Assembly: GCA_902543145.1 (NCBI GenBank)
Contig: CACBXG010000009.1
Span: forward strand, 1 to 49,213
DNA length: 49,213 bases
Direction: 5' to 3'
Origin: an uncultured SAR116 cluster alpha proteobacterium
GTDB taxonomy: Bacteria; Pseudomonadota; Alphaproteobacteria; Puniceispirillales; Marisalimonadaceae
Shown: piece by piece, positions 16,196 through 23,741 of the stretch
How the letters are laid out: each line of letters starts with the position of its first letter
How positions within the stretch are numbered: position 1 is the stretch's first letter
Position numbers and translations under genes: made by a program
The notes under the pieces: model-generated
Databases searched by the model: none
Told to the model about the DNA's origin: nothing
What the model saw: the letters and a program-made list of their open reading frames with translations, nothing else

Positions 16196-16540
16196 ATGTA
16201 TGTGAGAACTATTAAAATAACATTTAAAGATAAAATGTCTAAAAATATGTTTGTAAATTATACTGACACCAAAGCAGACGCTGAAGGCTTTAAAAATGGT
16301 ACATTAATGAAGTTAATTTTTAGTAATTCGGATGTTGTGGCTACATTAGTTCTGATTTTTCCAGATCATAAAACATTCATGAAAGACCATAATAATACAG
16401 CTGGTCCTATAATAGACTCATTTAAAGAACAAGGTTTAAAGATTGAGTTAAATGATGGAGAAGTTTCAGGTACAACTGCAGTATCTTCTAACTTTTTAGA
16501 AATTTTAACCAAAGAAGGCTCTTTCTATAAATCTAATTAG
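16196..16540 (+). CDS. Small protein, possible dimeric alpha/beta barrel, related to gene at 917
   Basis: A 114-residue soluble protein. An AGGTGA site at 16185-16190 precedes the ATG at 16196, so I prefer this to a GTG at 16187. The start MYVRTIKITF and a VNYTDT motif match the protein encoded at 917 in position and pattern, indicating a small paralogous family. The fold is likely ferredoxin-like, as in heme- or quinone-processing ABM proteins, but no active-site residue can be named. It is followed by two small genes on the same strand. Confidence 0.6.
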   Translation: MYVRTIKITFKDKMSKNMFVNYTDTKADAEGFKNGTLMKLIFSNSDVVATLVLIFPDHKTFMKDHNNTAGPIIDSFKEQGLKIELNDGEVSGTTAVSSNFLEILTKEGSFYKSN

Positions 16541-16563
16541 TGAAGTAATAGTAAGACATTGCA

Positions 16564-16761
16564 ATGAGTAATTGGAAAACTGATTTTGAAGTAAAATTTA
16601 GGCTTGAATTTATACATGAAAATGGAAGAAAAGAAATCAAGAATAATACTTTAATTGTAGAAGCAGAAAATGAAGATCAAGCTATTGAAATGGTAATAAA
16701 TGAATACGACAATAGTGTTTTTTTAAAAGTAGATGAGGTTAAGAAGATTTGGAATTATTGA
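16564..16761 (+). CDS. Small hypothetical protein
   Basis: A 65-residue acidic protein with a beta-alpha-beta layout (EVKFRLEFIHENG, TLIVEAENEDQAIEMVINEY). It has neither a signal peptide nor cysteines. It begins 23 bases after the previous gene, and its TGA overlaps a TTG start of the next gene (TTGA). No family is recognised, although similar 'DQA' strand-helix units occur in small DNA- or nucleotide-binding folds. Confidence 0.5.
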   Translation: MSNWKTDFEVKFRLEFIHENGRKEIKNNTLIVEAENEDQAIEMVINEYDNSVFLKVDEVKKIWNY

Positions 16762-17021
16762 TAACTGAATTATCTAAGGATAAATTTGAAATTACAGTAA
16801 AAGCTGATCAATTAACAAAACATATCGTAAGTGTAACAGATCAAATGCTACTTAACCTAACTAACAATAAAACTTCAAAAGAAGAACTTTTAAATTTTAG
16901 CTTTAATTTTCTTCTTGAAAGAGAGTCAAATACTTCGATACTTTCGTCTTTCGATCTTACAGTGATCTCAAAATATTTTCCTGAATACACTAAAAAAGCT
17001 AATGATAAATTTAATGTGTAG
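16758..17021 (+). CDS. Conserved hypothetical protein
   Basis: An 87-residue protein. I start it at the TTG at 16758, which overlaps the previous stop as TTGA and yields MITELSKDKFEITV, the usual beginning of this family; a TTG three codons earlier is possible. The C-terminal signature FLLERESNTSILSSFDLTVI followed by KYFPEY matches, from memory, a conserved alphaproteobacterial hypothetical family with the pattern LLEREPxxSILxxFDLxVIxRYFPEYE. Function is unknown. Confidence 0.65.
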   Translation: MITELSKDKFEITVKADQLTKHIVSVTDQMLLNLTNNKTSKEELLNFSFNFLLERESNTSILSSFDLTVISKYFPEYTKKANDKFNV

Positions 17022-17043
17022 AAATGCATTTAGTGGTTAGTAA

Positions 17044-17430
17044 TTGCGATCTTATCAATTATTTATAATTGTAACAATAGAGATAGAATTAAAAGTTGGA
17101 AAACTTGGAAAATTTATTTTTCCAATTGGGTCTTATGTATACACTGGATCTGCCAAAAAAAATATAGATAAAAGAATAGAAAGGCATCTTTCTAAGAAAA
17201 AAAATCTCCATTGGCATATAGATTATTAACTCAAAAGTGATGCTGTGCAAATTATTAACATAAAAAAATCACGAATGACTGAATGCAGTTTAAATAAAAA
17301 AACAAAGGGAACAATAATTATAAATGGTTTTGGTAGTTCTGATTGTAATTTATGTTGCAAAAGTCATTTGAAATACAAGGAGAATTTAGCATTAGCTGAA
17401 TTATCAGCTAATGCTACTAGGAGGTTATAA
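17044..17430 (+). pseudogene. GIY-YIG/DUF123 family gene with an in-frame stop
   Basis: One frame encodes a DUF123 (GIY-YIG-like) nuclease-fold protein in two parts split by a single TAA at 17227-17229. The upper part has [35 protein letters not shown] and LHWHIDY. The lower part has AVQIINIKKSRMTECSL and GFGSSDCNLCCKSHL, the family's FGSSDCxCxSHL ending. The stop falls where Leu is expected (HIDYLL), so one T-to-A change explains it. The 5' end is weak (TTG start, no ribosome-binding site). It may be a recent pseudogene, a leaky stop (TAA followed by C), or a base-call error. Confidence 0.7.
17387..17416. repeat. Perfect 13-bp inverted repeat (hairpin)
   Basis: TAGCATTAGCTGA, a four-base loop ATTA, then TCAGCTAATGCTA form a perfect hairpin at the 3' end of the broken DUF123 frame. 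No T tract follows, so it is not an ordinary intrinsic terminator. A strong ribosome-binding site begins three bases after it. Confidence 0.8.
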
Positions 17431-17478
17431 ATGAAAAACATTTTACATTTTAATTTAAATCAAAAAATTATGACGTAA
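17431..17478 (+). CDS. Possible 15-residue peptide with a consensus ribosome-binding site
   Basis: An ATG preceded six bases upstream by a full AGGAGG (17419-17424) opens a frame reading MKNILHFNLNQKIMT before TAA. Consensus sites are rare in this window, so this could be a microprotein, a leader peptide, or the start of a gene since lost. No coding gene follows on this strand before the convergent gene ending at 17530. Confidence 0.3.
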   Translation: MKNILHFNLNQKIMT

Positions 17479-17529
17479 ATCTGAAAATAATAAGGTAAAT
17501 TAATGGCATATATTTGAATAAAGTTAATT

Positions 17530-18291
17530 TTAATTTAGATCTTTAACACATCTAAATCCAATATAAACTGCTGACATATTTTTATTTTTTCTTGCTTGAT
17601 GTTTTAAGTGCATCTGTTCTTTACCATACCACCAAGAACCGCCTTTCGTGGCTTTGATACTTTTGTTTTGGATATCTGCCCATTCCCAAACATTAGCGCC
17701 CATATCATACAAACCATTTATTCCTTTTTTTGTAAAACCAACTTTGGAATGACCATTACCTTTTAATAATAATTTCCTATAATTAACATAATTATCAAAG
17801 TCACAATCTTCTAAGCAATTAACACCTTCAGGTGTGTTACCAACTGGATATTCATAAGTTTTCCCATACTCAAAGTTATTAGATGGTTTTTTTCTACTTT
17901 CTTTATATGCTGCGTAAACCCATTCTTCTTCACTTGGAAGTCTTTTATTTTTCCATTTACAAAACATTTGAGCCTCATCAAAATTAATATGTACAGCTGG
18001 CTCATTTAATTCATCTTTTATTCCATAAGGTTTTTTCCAATTCCACCCTTCTTTTTTAACCCAACCTAAAGCATATACGTAACCCCATCCTCTTTTCTCA
18101 GCTTCTGTTTTATAATTTATAGTTTCAGCAAATTTTCTAAACTCTCCAATAGAAACTTCAGTTAAATCAATGGAGAAATATGAAATTTTTTGCATTGTAT
18201 CATCCTTCGCCAATGCAAAATTTGCAAAAAAAATAAAAGCAAGGTTAAAAAAATAAATATTTATCTTTTTTGCAAAATGTTTATAAAGCAA
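17530..18291 (-). CDS. Secreted formylglycine-generating-enzyme-like (SUMF1 fold) protein
   Basis: A 253-residue protein with a signal peptide (hydrophobic about 11-27, cleavage after ALA) and one FGE-sulfatase domain. Family marks in order are FSIDLTEVSIGEFRKF (39-54), a CKWKNKRLPSEEEWVYAA stretch (111-128), NVWEW (200-204), KGGSWW (216-221) and IGFRC at the end. True FGEs have active-site cysteines just after the GGS motif; here Trp and Tyr occupy that region, so it should not make formylglycine by the known route. C159 and C163 may form a disulfide. A periplasmic binding or structural role is possible. No sulfatase gene is in the window. Confidence 0.8.
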   Translation of the reverse strand: MLYKHFAKKINIYFFNLAFIFFANFALAKDDTMQKISYFSIDLTEVSIGEFRKFAETINYKTEAEKRGWGYVYALGWVKKEGWNWKKPYGIKDELNEPAVHINFDEAQMFCKWKNKRLPSEEEWVYAAYKESRKKPSNNFEYGKTYEYPVGNTPEGVNCLEDCDFDNYVNYRKLLLKGNGHSKVGFTKKGINGLYDMGANVWEWADIQNKSIKATKGGSWWYGKEQMHLKHQARKNKNMSAVYIGFRCVKDLN

Positions 18292-18410
18292 ATGTCTAAT
18301 TTATATTATTATCTAATTGTACGCTATATATGTAATTAAAATAAGTATTCCAATATATATTTATGAATTACTATTATTGTGTAATTAAAATTTTATTGGA
18401 TCAGTCTGTT

Positions 18411-18551
18411 ATGATGAATAAATTTAAGGCGTGGCATATATATTTAATTGAAAAAGTCCAAAAAATTACTGGTTTATCAAATTATCAGATAATATGGTTT
18501 AGCTTCATTGAAGGTTTAACAATTGGGTTTATTATTGGATATTTTGTATAA
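18411..18551 (+). CDS. Small membrane-anchored protein
   Basis: About 46 residues from the ATG at 18411: MMNKFKAWHIYLIEKVQKIT followed by a GLSNYQIIWFSFIEG turn and a C-terminal hydrophobic helix (LTIGFIIGYFV). An upstream in-frame ATG at 18363 would add 16 residues, but the family resemblance begins at the second start. The layout, an amphipathic basic N-terminus with a KAWH motif and one helix, resembles a small conserved alphaproteobacterial protein I recall. Function is unknown. Confidence 0.5.
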   Translation: MMNKFKAWHIYLIEKVQKITGLSNYQIIWFSFIEGLTIGFIIGYFV

Positions 18552-18589
18552 ACTAGATTCACTTTTTTAAAAACAAAAATTTTTACGCT

Positions 18590-18889
18590 CTAAAATATGT
18601 CTTTATAAAATTCATTTTCGTTCATATGTTTTGGATTTTCGTTTCCAGTGAATGCTTGTATTTTTTTAATTAAAGTTTCGATTCCAGTCTTCGAAAAATT
18701 GATCTTAGTCCATTTATTATTTTTAATTACTTCCGTCTTAATACCAGGAAGATCAACAGGTAATTTAGCTCTATTAAAAATAGTACATGAGTAGGAGTTT
18801 TTATCTTTAGAAAAAGTGAAAGAAATTACATAGTAATTATAATCAAGTTGACAAATACCGTTAATAAACTTTAATTCTTTAAATTTCAT
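18590..18889 (-). CDS. Hypothetical protein
   Basis: A 99-residue protein without a signal peptide, beta-rich in its first half (YYVISFTFSKDKNSYSC) and ending in a charged helix (TLIKKIQAFTGN, MNENEFYKD). Cys at about 13 and 35. No family is recognised. It is 74 bases upstream of nothing on its strand; the gene before it (18964-19335) lies on the same strand and could share a transcript. Confidence 0.45.
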   Translation of the reverse strand: MKFKELKFINGICQLDYNYYVISFTFSKDKNSYSCTIFNRAKLPVDLPGIKTEVIKNNKWTKINFSKTGIETLIKKIQAFTGNENPKHMNENEFYKDIF

Positions 18890-18963
18890 CTTGTATATTA
18901 AATTTGATTTTATAAATTAATATTTTAAATAAAGGTGATTAATAATACTTTATATTATATGTT

Positions 18964-19335
18964 TTAAATTAAAACACATAATAATTCTTCAGGTAATTTT
19001 TTTAACTTTATAGTCCCTTTACTCAATAAAACTGGCTTCAATTTAAGTGTGTTTTTATCATAATGCCAGGCAAAATCTACTCCAAGGTAAGCATATTTAT
19101 CTTCAAACAAGATAAAAGAACCTTCTTTTTGTCCGACCACCTCTCCAATTTCTATAAAATTATTTTTTATCTTTTTAAACACCGTTGTGTACATGTTGTT
19201 GTCTTTATTAATTTTAAAATCTAAAATTTTAGTGTTATCTGGGTTCTTGCATTTTATAAAAAATGGTTTTTCCTCAGCTTTAACTAATTTAATGTTTAGA
19301 AATGAAAAGAATAAGAAAATCCAAAAAAACTTCAT
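18964..19335 (-). CDS. Secreted protein, VVGQK/LFED paralogous family, copy 2
   Basis: A 123-residue protein starting at the ATG at 19335 (MKFFWIFLFF); a TTG two codons earlier is less likely. The signal peptide ends near VKA. The mature domain shares with the protein at 13243 the strand MYTTVFKKIKNNFI, the GEVVGQK and SFILFED motifs, FAWH, LKPV and a C-terminal PEELLC. The two share roughly four residues in ten by eye. One Cys lies near each end of the mature protein (about 29 and 121). The role is unknown but clearly extracytoplasmic. Confidence 0.7.
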   Translation of the reverse strand: MKFFWIFLFFSFLNIKLVKAEEKPFFIKCKNPDNTKILDFKINKDNNMYTTVFKKIKNNFIEIGEVVGQKEGSFILFEDKYAYLGVDFAWHYDKNTLKLKPVLLSKGTIKLKKLPEELLCVLI

Positions 19336-19473
19336 GCTCAATAATCATTAATAAAATAGATCAATTATATATACTAAAATTCTTAAATTTAGACAATTTT
19401 AATTGATTAATTAACAATGAATTAGTTAAATTGCATCATTATTAATCTTAAATTCAGAAAATGATATTTTAAA

Positions 19474-19638
19474 ATGAATACTAAGCTTCCTTGCCCATTC
19501 TGTTCAAGTAAAAAGGGTTATGTATATATCCAATCACACTATCAATGTCTTGAATGCAAGAGAGTTGTTGATGATTGTTGTAGTGGAGAAGTCATAAACT
19601 TTCATTCTCTCGCTTTTAATAAGAATTTTTTGGAATAA
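19474..19638 (+). CDS. 54-residue zinc-ribbon protein
   Basis: A short frame from ATG at 19474 to TAA at 19636 encodes MNTKLPCPFCSSKKGYVYIQ, then SHYQCLECKRVVDDCCSGE and a 17-residue tail. The CPFC and CLEC knuckles, 14 residues apart, form a rubredoxin-like zinc ribbon, followed by a distinctive DDCCSG. The whole length is coding-like, with the pattern of conserved small zinc proteins found in marine bacteria. No catalytic role is known. It lies between the secreted paralogue and the RraA gene. Confidence 0.72.
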   Translation: MNTKLPCPFCSSKKGYVYIQSHYQCLECKRVVDDCCSGEVINFHSLAFNKNFLE

Positions 19639-19760
19639 ATATCAGAAAATTATTGAAAGAAAAAATAAGTTAATTTTTTTAATAAATCTAGATGTTTCAA
19701 TTGTGTCGACTTTAAAGATTACTTAATGATATGATTTTTAAAATTTACTGGAGTTAAGGA

Positions 19761-20408
19761 ATGACTGATTTAACAACTCGTCTTTCAAAATGTTATGCTA
19801 GCGCTATTCATGATGTGCTAAGAGAAAAGGGGTATCAAAATTGTGTCCTACCACCTGAAATACAGGCTTTACAAAGAGGTCAAAAGTTATTTGGAGAAAT
19901 TTTTACAGTATCTGGCCATGTAGACAAAACATTATCAAGACATGAGTCTTTACTTTTATGGTCTCAAGTTTTATCCAAGGTTCCAAATAATAAAGTTATT
20001 GTTTGCCAACCTAATACACATTCTATTGCTCTTATGGGAGAGCTATCTGCACGAGCATTAATGGTAAAAGGTACCAAAGGTTACTTAATGGATGGGCACT
20101 GTAGAGATGTTGAAGAAATTATAGATGCTCAATTTCCAGTTTTCTGCCGACTATCAACTCCTGCCGATATTGTTGAAAGATGGAGATATAACTTACTTGG
20201 GCAACCTATCACTATAGGAAGCGTTACGATATGTTCAGGTGACTTTATTATAGCTGATATGGATGGAGCTGTTATAATACCTCAAAAAGCAGCAGAAGAA
20301 GTGATTCAAAAGACTGAAGAAGTTATGATTACTGAAAGTGAAATGAGAAAAGCAATATTAAATGGTATGGATCCAGAGCAAGCATATCTTAAGTTTAGAA
20401 AATTTTAG
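19761..20408 (+). CDS. RraA-like aldolase/decarboxylase family protein
   Basis: A 215-residue member of the RraA/HMG-aldolase fold. The characteristic GTKGYLMDGHCRDVEEI segment supplies the Arg-Asp pair that binds the oxo-acid and divalent metal in 4-hydroxy-4-methyl-2-oxoglutarate aldolases, and a GDFIIADMDGAVIIP motif follows. Such enzymes cleave 4-hydroxy-2-oxo acids to pyruvate or decarboxylate oxaloacetate; others bind RNase E. The metabolic form fits the hydroxy-acid enzymes nearby. A GGAGTTAAGGA site precedes the ATG. The MATE exporter gene follows 23 bases later. Confidence 0.8.
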   Translation: MTDLTTRLSKCYASAIHDVLREKGYQNCVLPPEIQALQRGQKLFGEIFTVSGHVDKTLSRHESLLLWSQVLSKVPNNKVIVCQPNTHSIALMGELSARALMVKGTKGYLMDGHCRDVEEIIDAQFPVFCRLSTPADIVERWRYNLLGQPITIGSVTICSGDFIIADMDGAVIIPQKAAEEVIQKTEEVMITESEMRKAILNGMDPEQAYLKFRKF

Positions 20409-20431
20409 ATTTACATAGGTCTAAAATTTAT

Positions 20432-21754
20432 ATGGTTATAAATAGAAAAAATATTTGGTCCTTATCTTGGCCTTTGATAATTGCTAATTTTACCATTCCC
20501 CTAGTAGGCCTTACCGACACCATAATTATGGGACATATGCCTGAAAGCACATATATAGCAGCAATAGCTCTTGGAGGTATAGTTTTTAACTTCATGTATG
20601 CAGGATTAAATTTTTTAAGGATGGGAACAACTGGAATAGTATCTCAAAAACTAGGTTCTAAAGATTTCGATGAAGTGTTTTTAAGTTTGTTAAGACCATT
20701 ATTTATAGCTCTTTTAATTGGAATAGTTTTATTTTTATCAAAAGAATTTCTATTCAATTTATCAGTTTATTTTTTAACTCCGGATGAAAAATTACAAAAA
20801 CTATATAAAGAATATCTCTTTGTAAGAATGATTGGCCTGCCGGCTGGATTATTGAATATAGTATTTTTAGGCTGGTTTTTTGGAATGCAAAAAACAAGAT
20901 CAGTGATGACACAACTTATTACTATCAATGTTGTAAATGTAATTTTTTCCTTATATTTCGCAGTTGTTTTAGATTATGGAATCTTTGGTGTAGCGCTAGG
21001 TAGCGTAATAGCACAATTTTCCGGCCTTTTTATTTCAATTATAATTTTTTCATATTCATTAAAAAAATTAAACTTAAAAACTTTAAATTTCAAAAAGTTT
21101 AAAAATTTGCCTAGATTTCTTAAATTATTTTCTATCAGCAAAGATTTATTTATAAGAACAATGTTGATGGTTTCAGTACAAGCATACTTAATCAAAAAAG
21201 CAGGTCTTATTGGTGTTGATGAGCTTGCTACAATTGAAATTTTATTAGTAATTTTTAGTCTGTCATCATACTCATTAGATGCGTTTGCACACTCTGCAGA
21301 ATCTTGTGTAGGTGTTTCTATCGGCTCTCAAAATAAAAGAAATATTTATAAAGCTATAAGAATTACAACTGAATTTGCTTTATTTTTTTCAATAATTATC
21401 GGTATTGTTTTGTATCTTTTGGAATTTTATTTAATTTCTTTTTTTACAGATATAAGCGCATTGCAAGATTTGACATTCGAATTATGGGGATTAGTTGTTA
21501 TCACACCATTTATATCTATGTTGGCTTTTCAACTAGATGGAATTTTCATTGGCTCAACATTAGCTAGAGAAATGCGTAATTGTATAATATTTTCATCATT
21601 AATTTTTTTCATTATTTTAGAATATTGGTTTGAGAGCAATTTAGATTTAAAAGGCTTATATTCTTGTTTTCTTTTGTTTTTAATTTCTAGAGGGATATTT
21701 TTAACGATGTATTTGCCTCGCGTCTTTAAATTGGTAAAATTAAATAAGGTTTGA
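20432..21754 (+). CDS. MATE family efflux transporter (DinF-like)
   Basis: A 440-residue membrane protein with about twelve helices in two MATE repeats. Typical sequences are LSWPLIIANFTIPLVGLTDT in helix 1, MPESTYIAAIALGGIVFNF in helix 2 and LDAFAHSAESCVGVSIGSQN at the start of the second half. The DinF subgroup exports organic cations, drugs or metabolites using Na+ or H+. The substrate is unknown. It follows the RraA gene closely and overlaps a small membrane gene, so the three are probably co-transcribed. Confidence 0.88.
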   Translation: MVINRKNIWSLSWPLIIANFTIPLVGLTDTIIMGHMPESTYIAAIALGGIVFNFMYAGLNFLRMGTTGIVSQKLGSKDFDEVFLSLLRPLFIALLIGIVLFLSKEFLFNLSVYFLTPDEKLQKLYKEYLFVRMIGLPAGLLNIVFLGWFFGMQKTRSVMTQLITINVVNVIFSLYFAVVLDYGIFGVALGSVIAQFSGLFISIIIFSYSLKKLNLKTLNFKKFKNLPRFLKLFSISKDLFIRTMLMVSVQAYLIKKAGLIGVDELATIEILLVIFSLSSYSLDAFAHSAESCVGVSIGSQNKRNIYKAIRITTEFALFFSIIIGIVLYLLEFYLISFFTDISALQDLTFELWGLVVITPFISMLAFQLDGIFIGSTLAREMRNCIIFSSLIFFIILEYWFESNLDLKGLYSCFLLFLISRGIFLTMYLPRVFKLVKLNKV

Positions 21755-21756
21755 TA

Positions 21757-22176
21757 ATGATTAATGAAAAAGCAGATGTTAATAAATTATTTTTTAGAAA
21801 AATCATTTTATTAATGGTTTTTACAGTGATATTGACAGGTCTAATTCCAAGCATTTTTGATTTTGAAAAATATTATGGTATCAGTCGTTTTATAAACCCT
21901 GGGTACACATCAATATTATTAGATGGTAAATTTGAATTCTATGCTAAAATATTTATGTCTATTTTTTCACTTATTAGCCTGATTTTAATCTATTTTTTTG
22001 TACCTATTGGGAAATATTTTTTTTTAACATATGTTTCTTTAAATTTTTTTTTAATTATGTTTGGTGGTGATATTATCAATTATGGGTTTTTGTATCCTTT
22101 AGAATGGTTAAAAAATGTAACTGAAGCTATATTGTTATATCAAATGTTCTTGGGAGGAAATAAAGAAAATTTTTGA
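21757..22176 (+). CDS. Four-helix membrane protein of unknown function
   Basis: About 139 residues with four hydrophobic stretches (roughly residues 12-31, 62-84, 91-112 and 119-135). I place the start at the ATG at 21757 (MINEKADVN); a TTG at 21751 would overlap the MATE stop as TTGA. The loop GISRFINPGYTSILLDGKFE is extracytoplasmic by prediction. No family is recognised. It is probably the last gene of the RraA-MATE unit. Confidence 0.6.
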   Translation: MINEKADVNKLFFRKIILLMVFTVILTGLIPSIFDFEKYYGISRFINPGYTSILLDGKFEFYAKIFMSIFSLISLILIYFFVPIGKYFFLTYVSLNFFLIMFGGDIINYGFLYPLEWLKNVTEAILLYQMFLGGNKENF

Positions 22177-22234
22177 AAAAAAAATTAAAATTAATTCCTA
22201 ATTTATAAAATCTTGAGAATTAAATTTCACTAAT

Positions 22235-23737
22235 TTAAGTTAAAGTCTTTTTATCAATGAAATCATTTGCTTTTTCAAATATCATTTGTTTTCTATCCTC
22301 ATTCATTCTGTCCAATGATTTAACTAATATTGCAAGTCTTGGATTACTTTTGAAAAAAGCTATATTATCATTCATAAACATCCAATATAATCCATCAACT
22401 ATATCGCACCATTCATCTTTTTTATAATTACTCATTTTTAAAATATAATTAGAGCCACAGGAATAAGGTTTTGTTGCAAATATTCCTCCATCTGCGAATG
22501 TACCCATTCCATAAACGTTAGGAACCATTACCCAATCTGAAGAATCAACAAACATTTCCATAAACCATTTATATATTTCATTTGGATCTATTTTTGACAG
22601 ATTCATTATATTACAAATAATCATTAACCTTGGTATGTGATGTGTGTAACCATATTTTAAACAATCTTTAATTGCGTCATCTAATGGTGTTATACCAGTT
22701 GTGCCTTCATACCAATCAGAAGTTAATTTTCGATCATGTTTCCAAAAATTAGAAGTTTGTTCTACTTTACCTTTGTGATGGTAAATACCTCTAATAAATT
22801 CTCTCCATCCAATAATTTGTCGAATGAAACCCTCTAAGGAATTGATAGGAATTGAATTTAACTTTGCAAAATCTAACGCTTTTTGAATTACTTCATTAGG
22901 TGTTAAAAGTCCAATATTAAGTATTGGACTAATTGCACTATGAAAAAGAAAATTGTTTTCCGAAACTACAGCATCTTCGTAATCTCCAAAATTGAAAAAT
23001 TTTTCTTTAAAAAAATCATCTAACCAATTTAATGACTCTTCTCTGTTTGTTGGCATCCATAAGTTATTTACTAAACCAGGATGATTTCTAAATTTAACAT
23101 TAATAATTGACTTTAACTCTTTGATATCATGTTTATTTTTAATATCTGGTGTTTTTGGTATTAAAGTATTTTTAGGGATTTTTTTCCTATTATCCTCGTC
23201 ATAAGACCATTTTCCTCCAATTGGTTTATTGTTCTCATCAATAAGAATTTTCATTTTTATTCTTATTTTTTGATAAAAACTTGCCATGCGGATTAATTTT
23301 TTTTGTTCATTAGCGAACTCAAAAAATTCTTTTCTTGAAGTTAGAAACATAGGAGTTTGAATTACTTCTTTATGAATATTTTGTTTATTTATAAAATTAA
23401 CAATTTTATTTTCAAAATCATTGTCTTCAATTTCAAAATATTTTAATTTTTCTATACCATGATCTTTAATTATTTTAAGTAACTTATCTTCATACTTATC
23501 ATGAAAACTTTCTTCATCAATTGAATGATAAAATACTGTGTAACCATTCTTAATAAGATTGTCCCTATACTGCCTCATTGACCACAAAAACATTAAAATT
23601 TTTAATTTATGATGTTTATGATTTGTAGTTAGACCAAAATCTTCAGCCATAAAAACCTTGCTGACTTCAGTTTTTTTAATATGCTCAAGTGGAAACAACT
23701 GGTTGCCAAGAACAATTAATAAATCATTACTTATCAT
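22235..23737 (-). CDS. Cryptochrome/photolyase family protein, prokaryotic (6-4) FeS-BCP clade
   Basis: A roughly 500-residue flavoprotein of the clade that repairs (6-4) photoproducts with light. I start at the ATG at 23737 (MISNDLLIVLGNQLFP); a TTG 12 bases earlier overlaps the upstream gene. The N-terminal alpha/beta antenna domain opens with DLLIVLGNQLFP. The C-terminal FAD domain has YGYTHHIPRLMI, SDWVMVPNVYGMGTFADGG and KPYSCGSNYILKMSNY. In characterised members Cys ligands for a 4Fe-4S cluster follow the KMSxY motif (YCxxC); here the sequence is YKKDEW, so at least two ligands seem absent. It is the second gene after the enolase-family gene. Confidence 0.85.
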   Translation of the reverse strand: MISNDLLIVLGNQLFPLEHIKKTEVSKVFMAEDFGLTTNHKHHKLKILMFLWSMRQYRDNLIKNGYTVFYHSIDEESFHDKYEDKLLKIIKDHGIEKLKYFEIEDNDFENKIVNFINKQNIHKEVIQTPMFLTSRKEFFEFANEQKKLIRMASFYQKIRIKMKILIDENNKPIGGKWSYDEDNRKKIPKNTLIPKTPDIKNKHDIKELKSIINVKFRNHPGLVNNLWMPTNREESLNWLDDFFKEKFFNFGDYEDAVVSENNFLFHSAISPILNIGLLTPNEVIQKALDFAKLNSIPINSLEGFIRQIIGWREFIRGIYHHKGKVEQTSNFWKHDRKLTSDWYEGTTGITPLDDAIKDCLKYGYTHHIPRLMIICNIMNLSKIDPNEIYKWFMEMFVDSSDWVMVPNVYGMGTFADGGIFATKPYSCGSNYILKMSNYKKDEWCDIVDGLYWMFMNDNIAFFKSNPRLAILVKSLDRMNEDRKQMIFEKANDFIDKKTLT

Positions 23738-23741
23738 TTTA

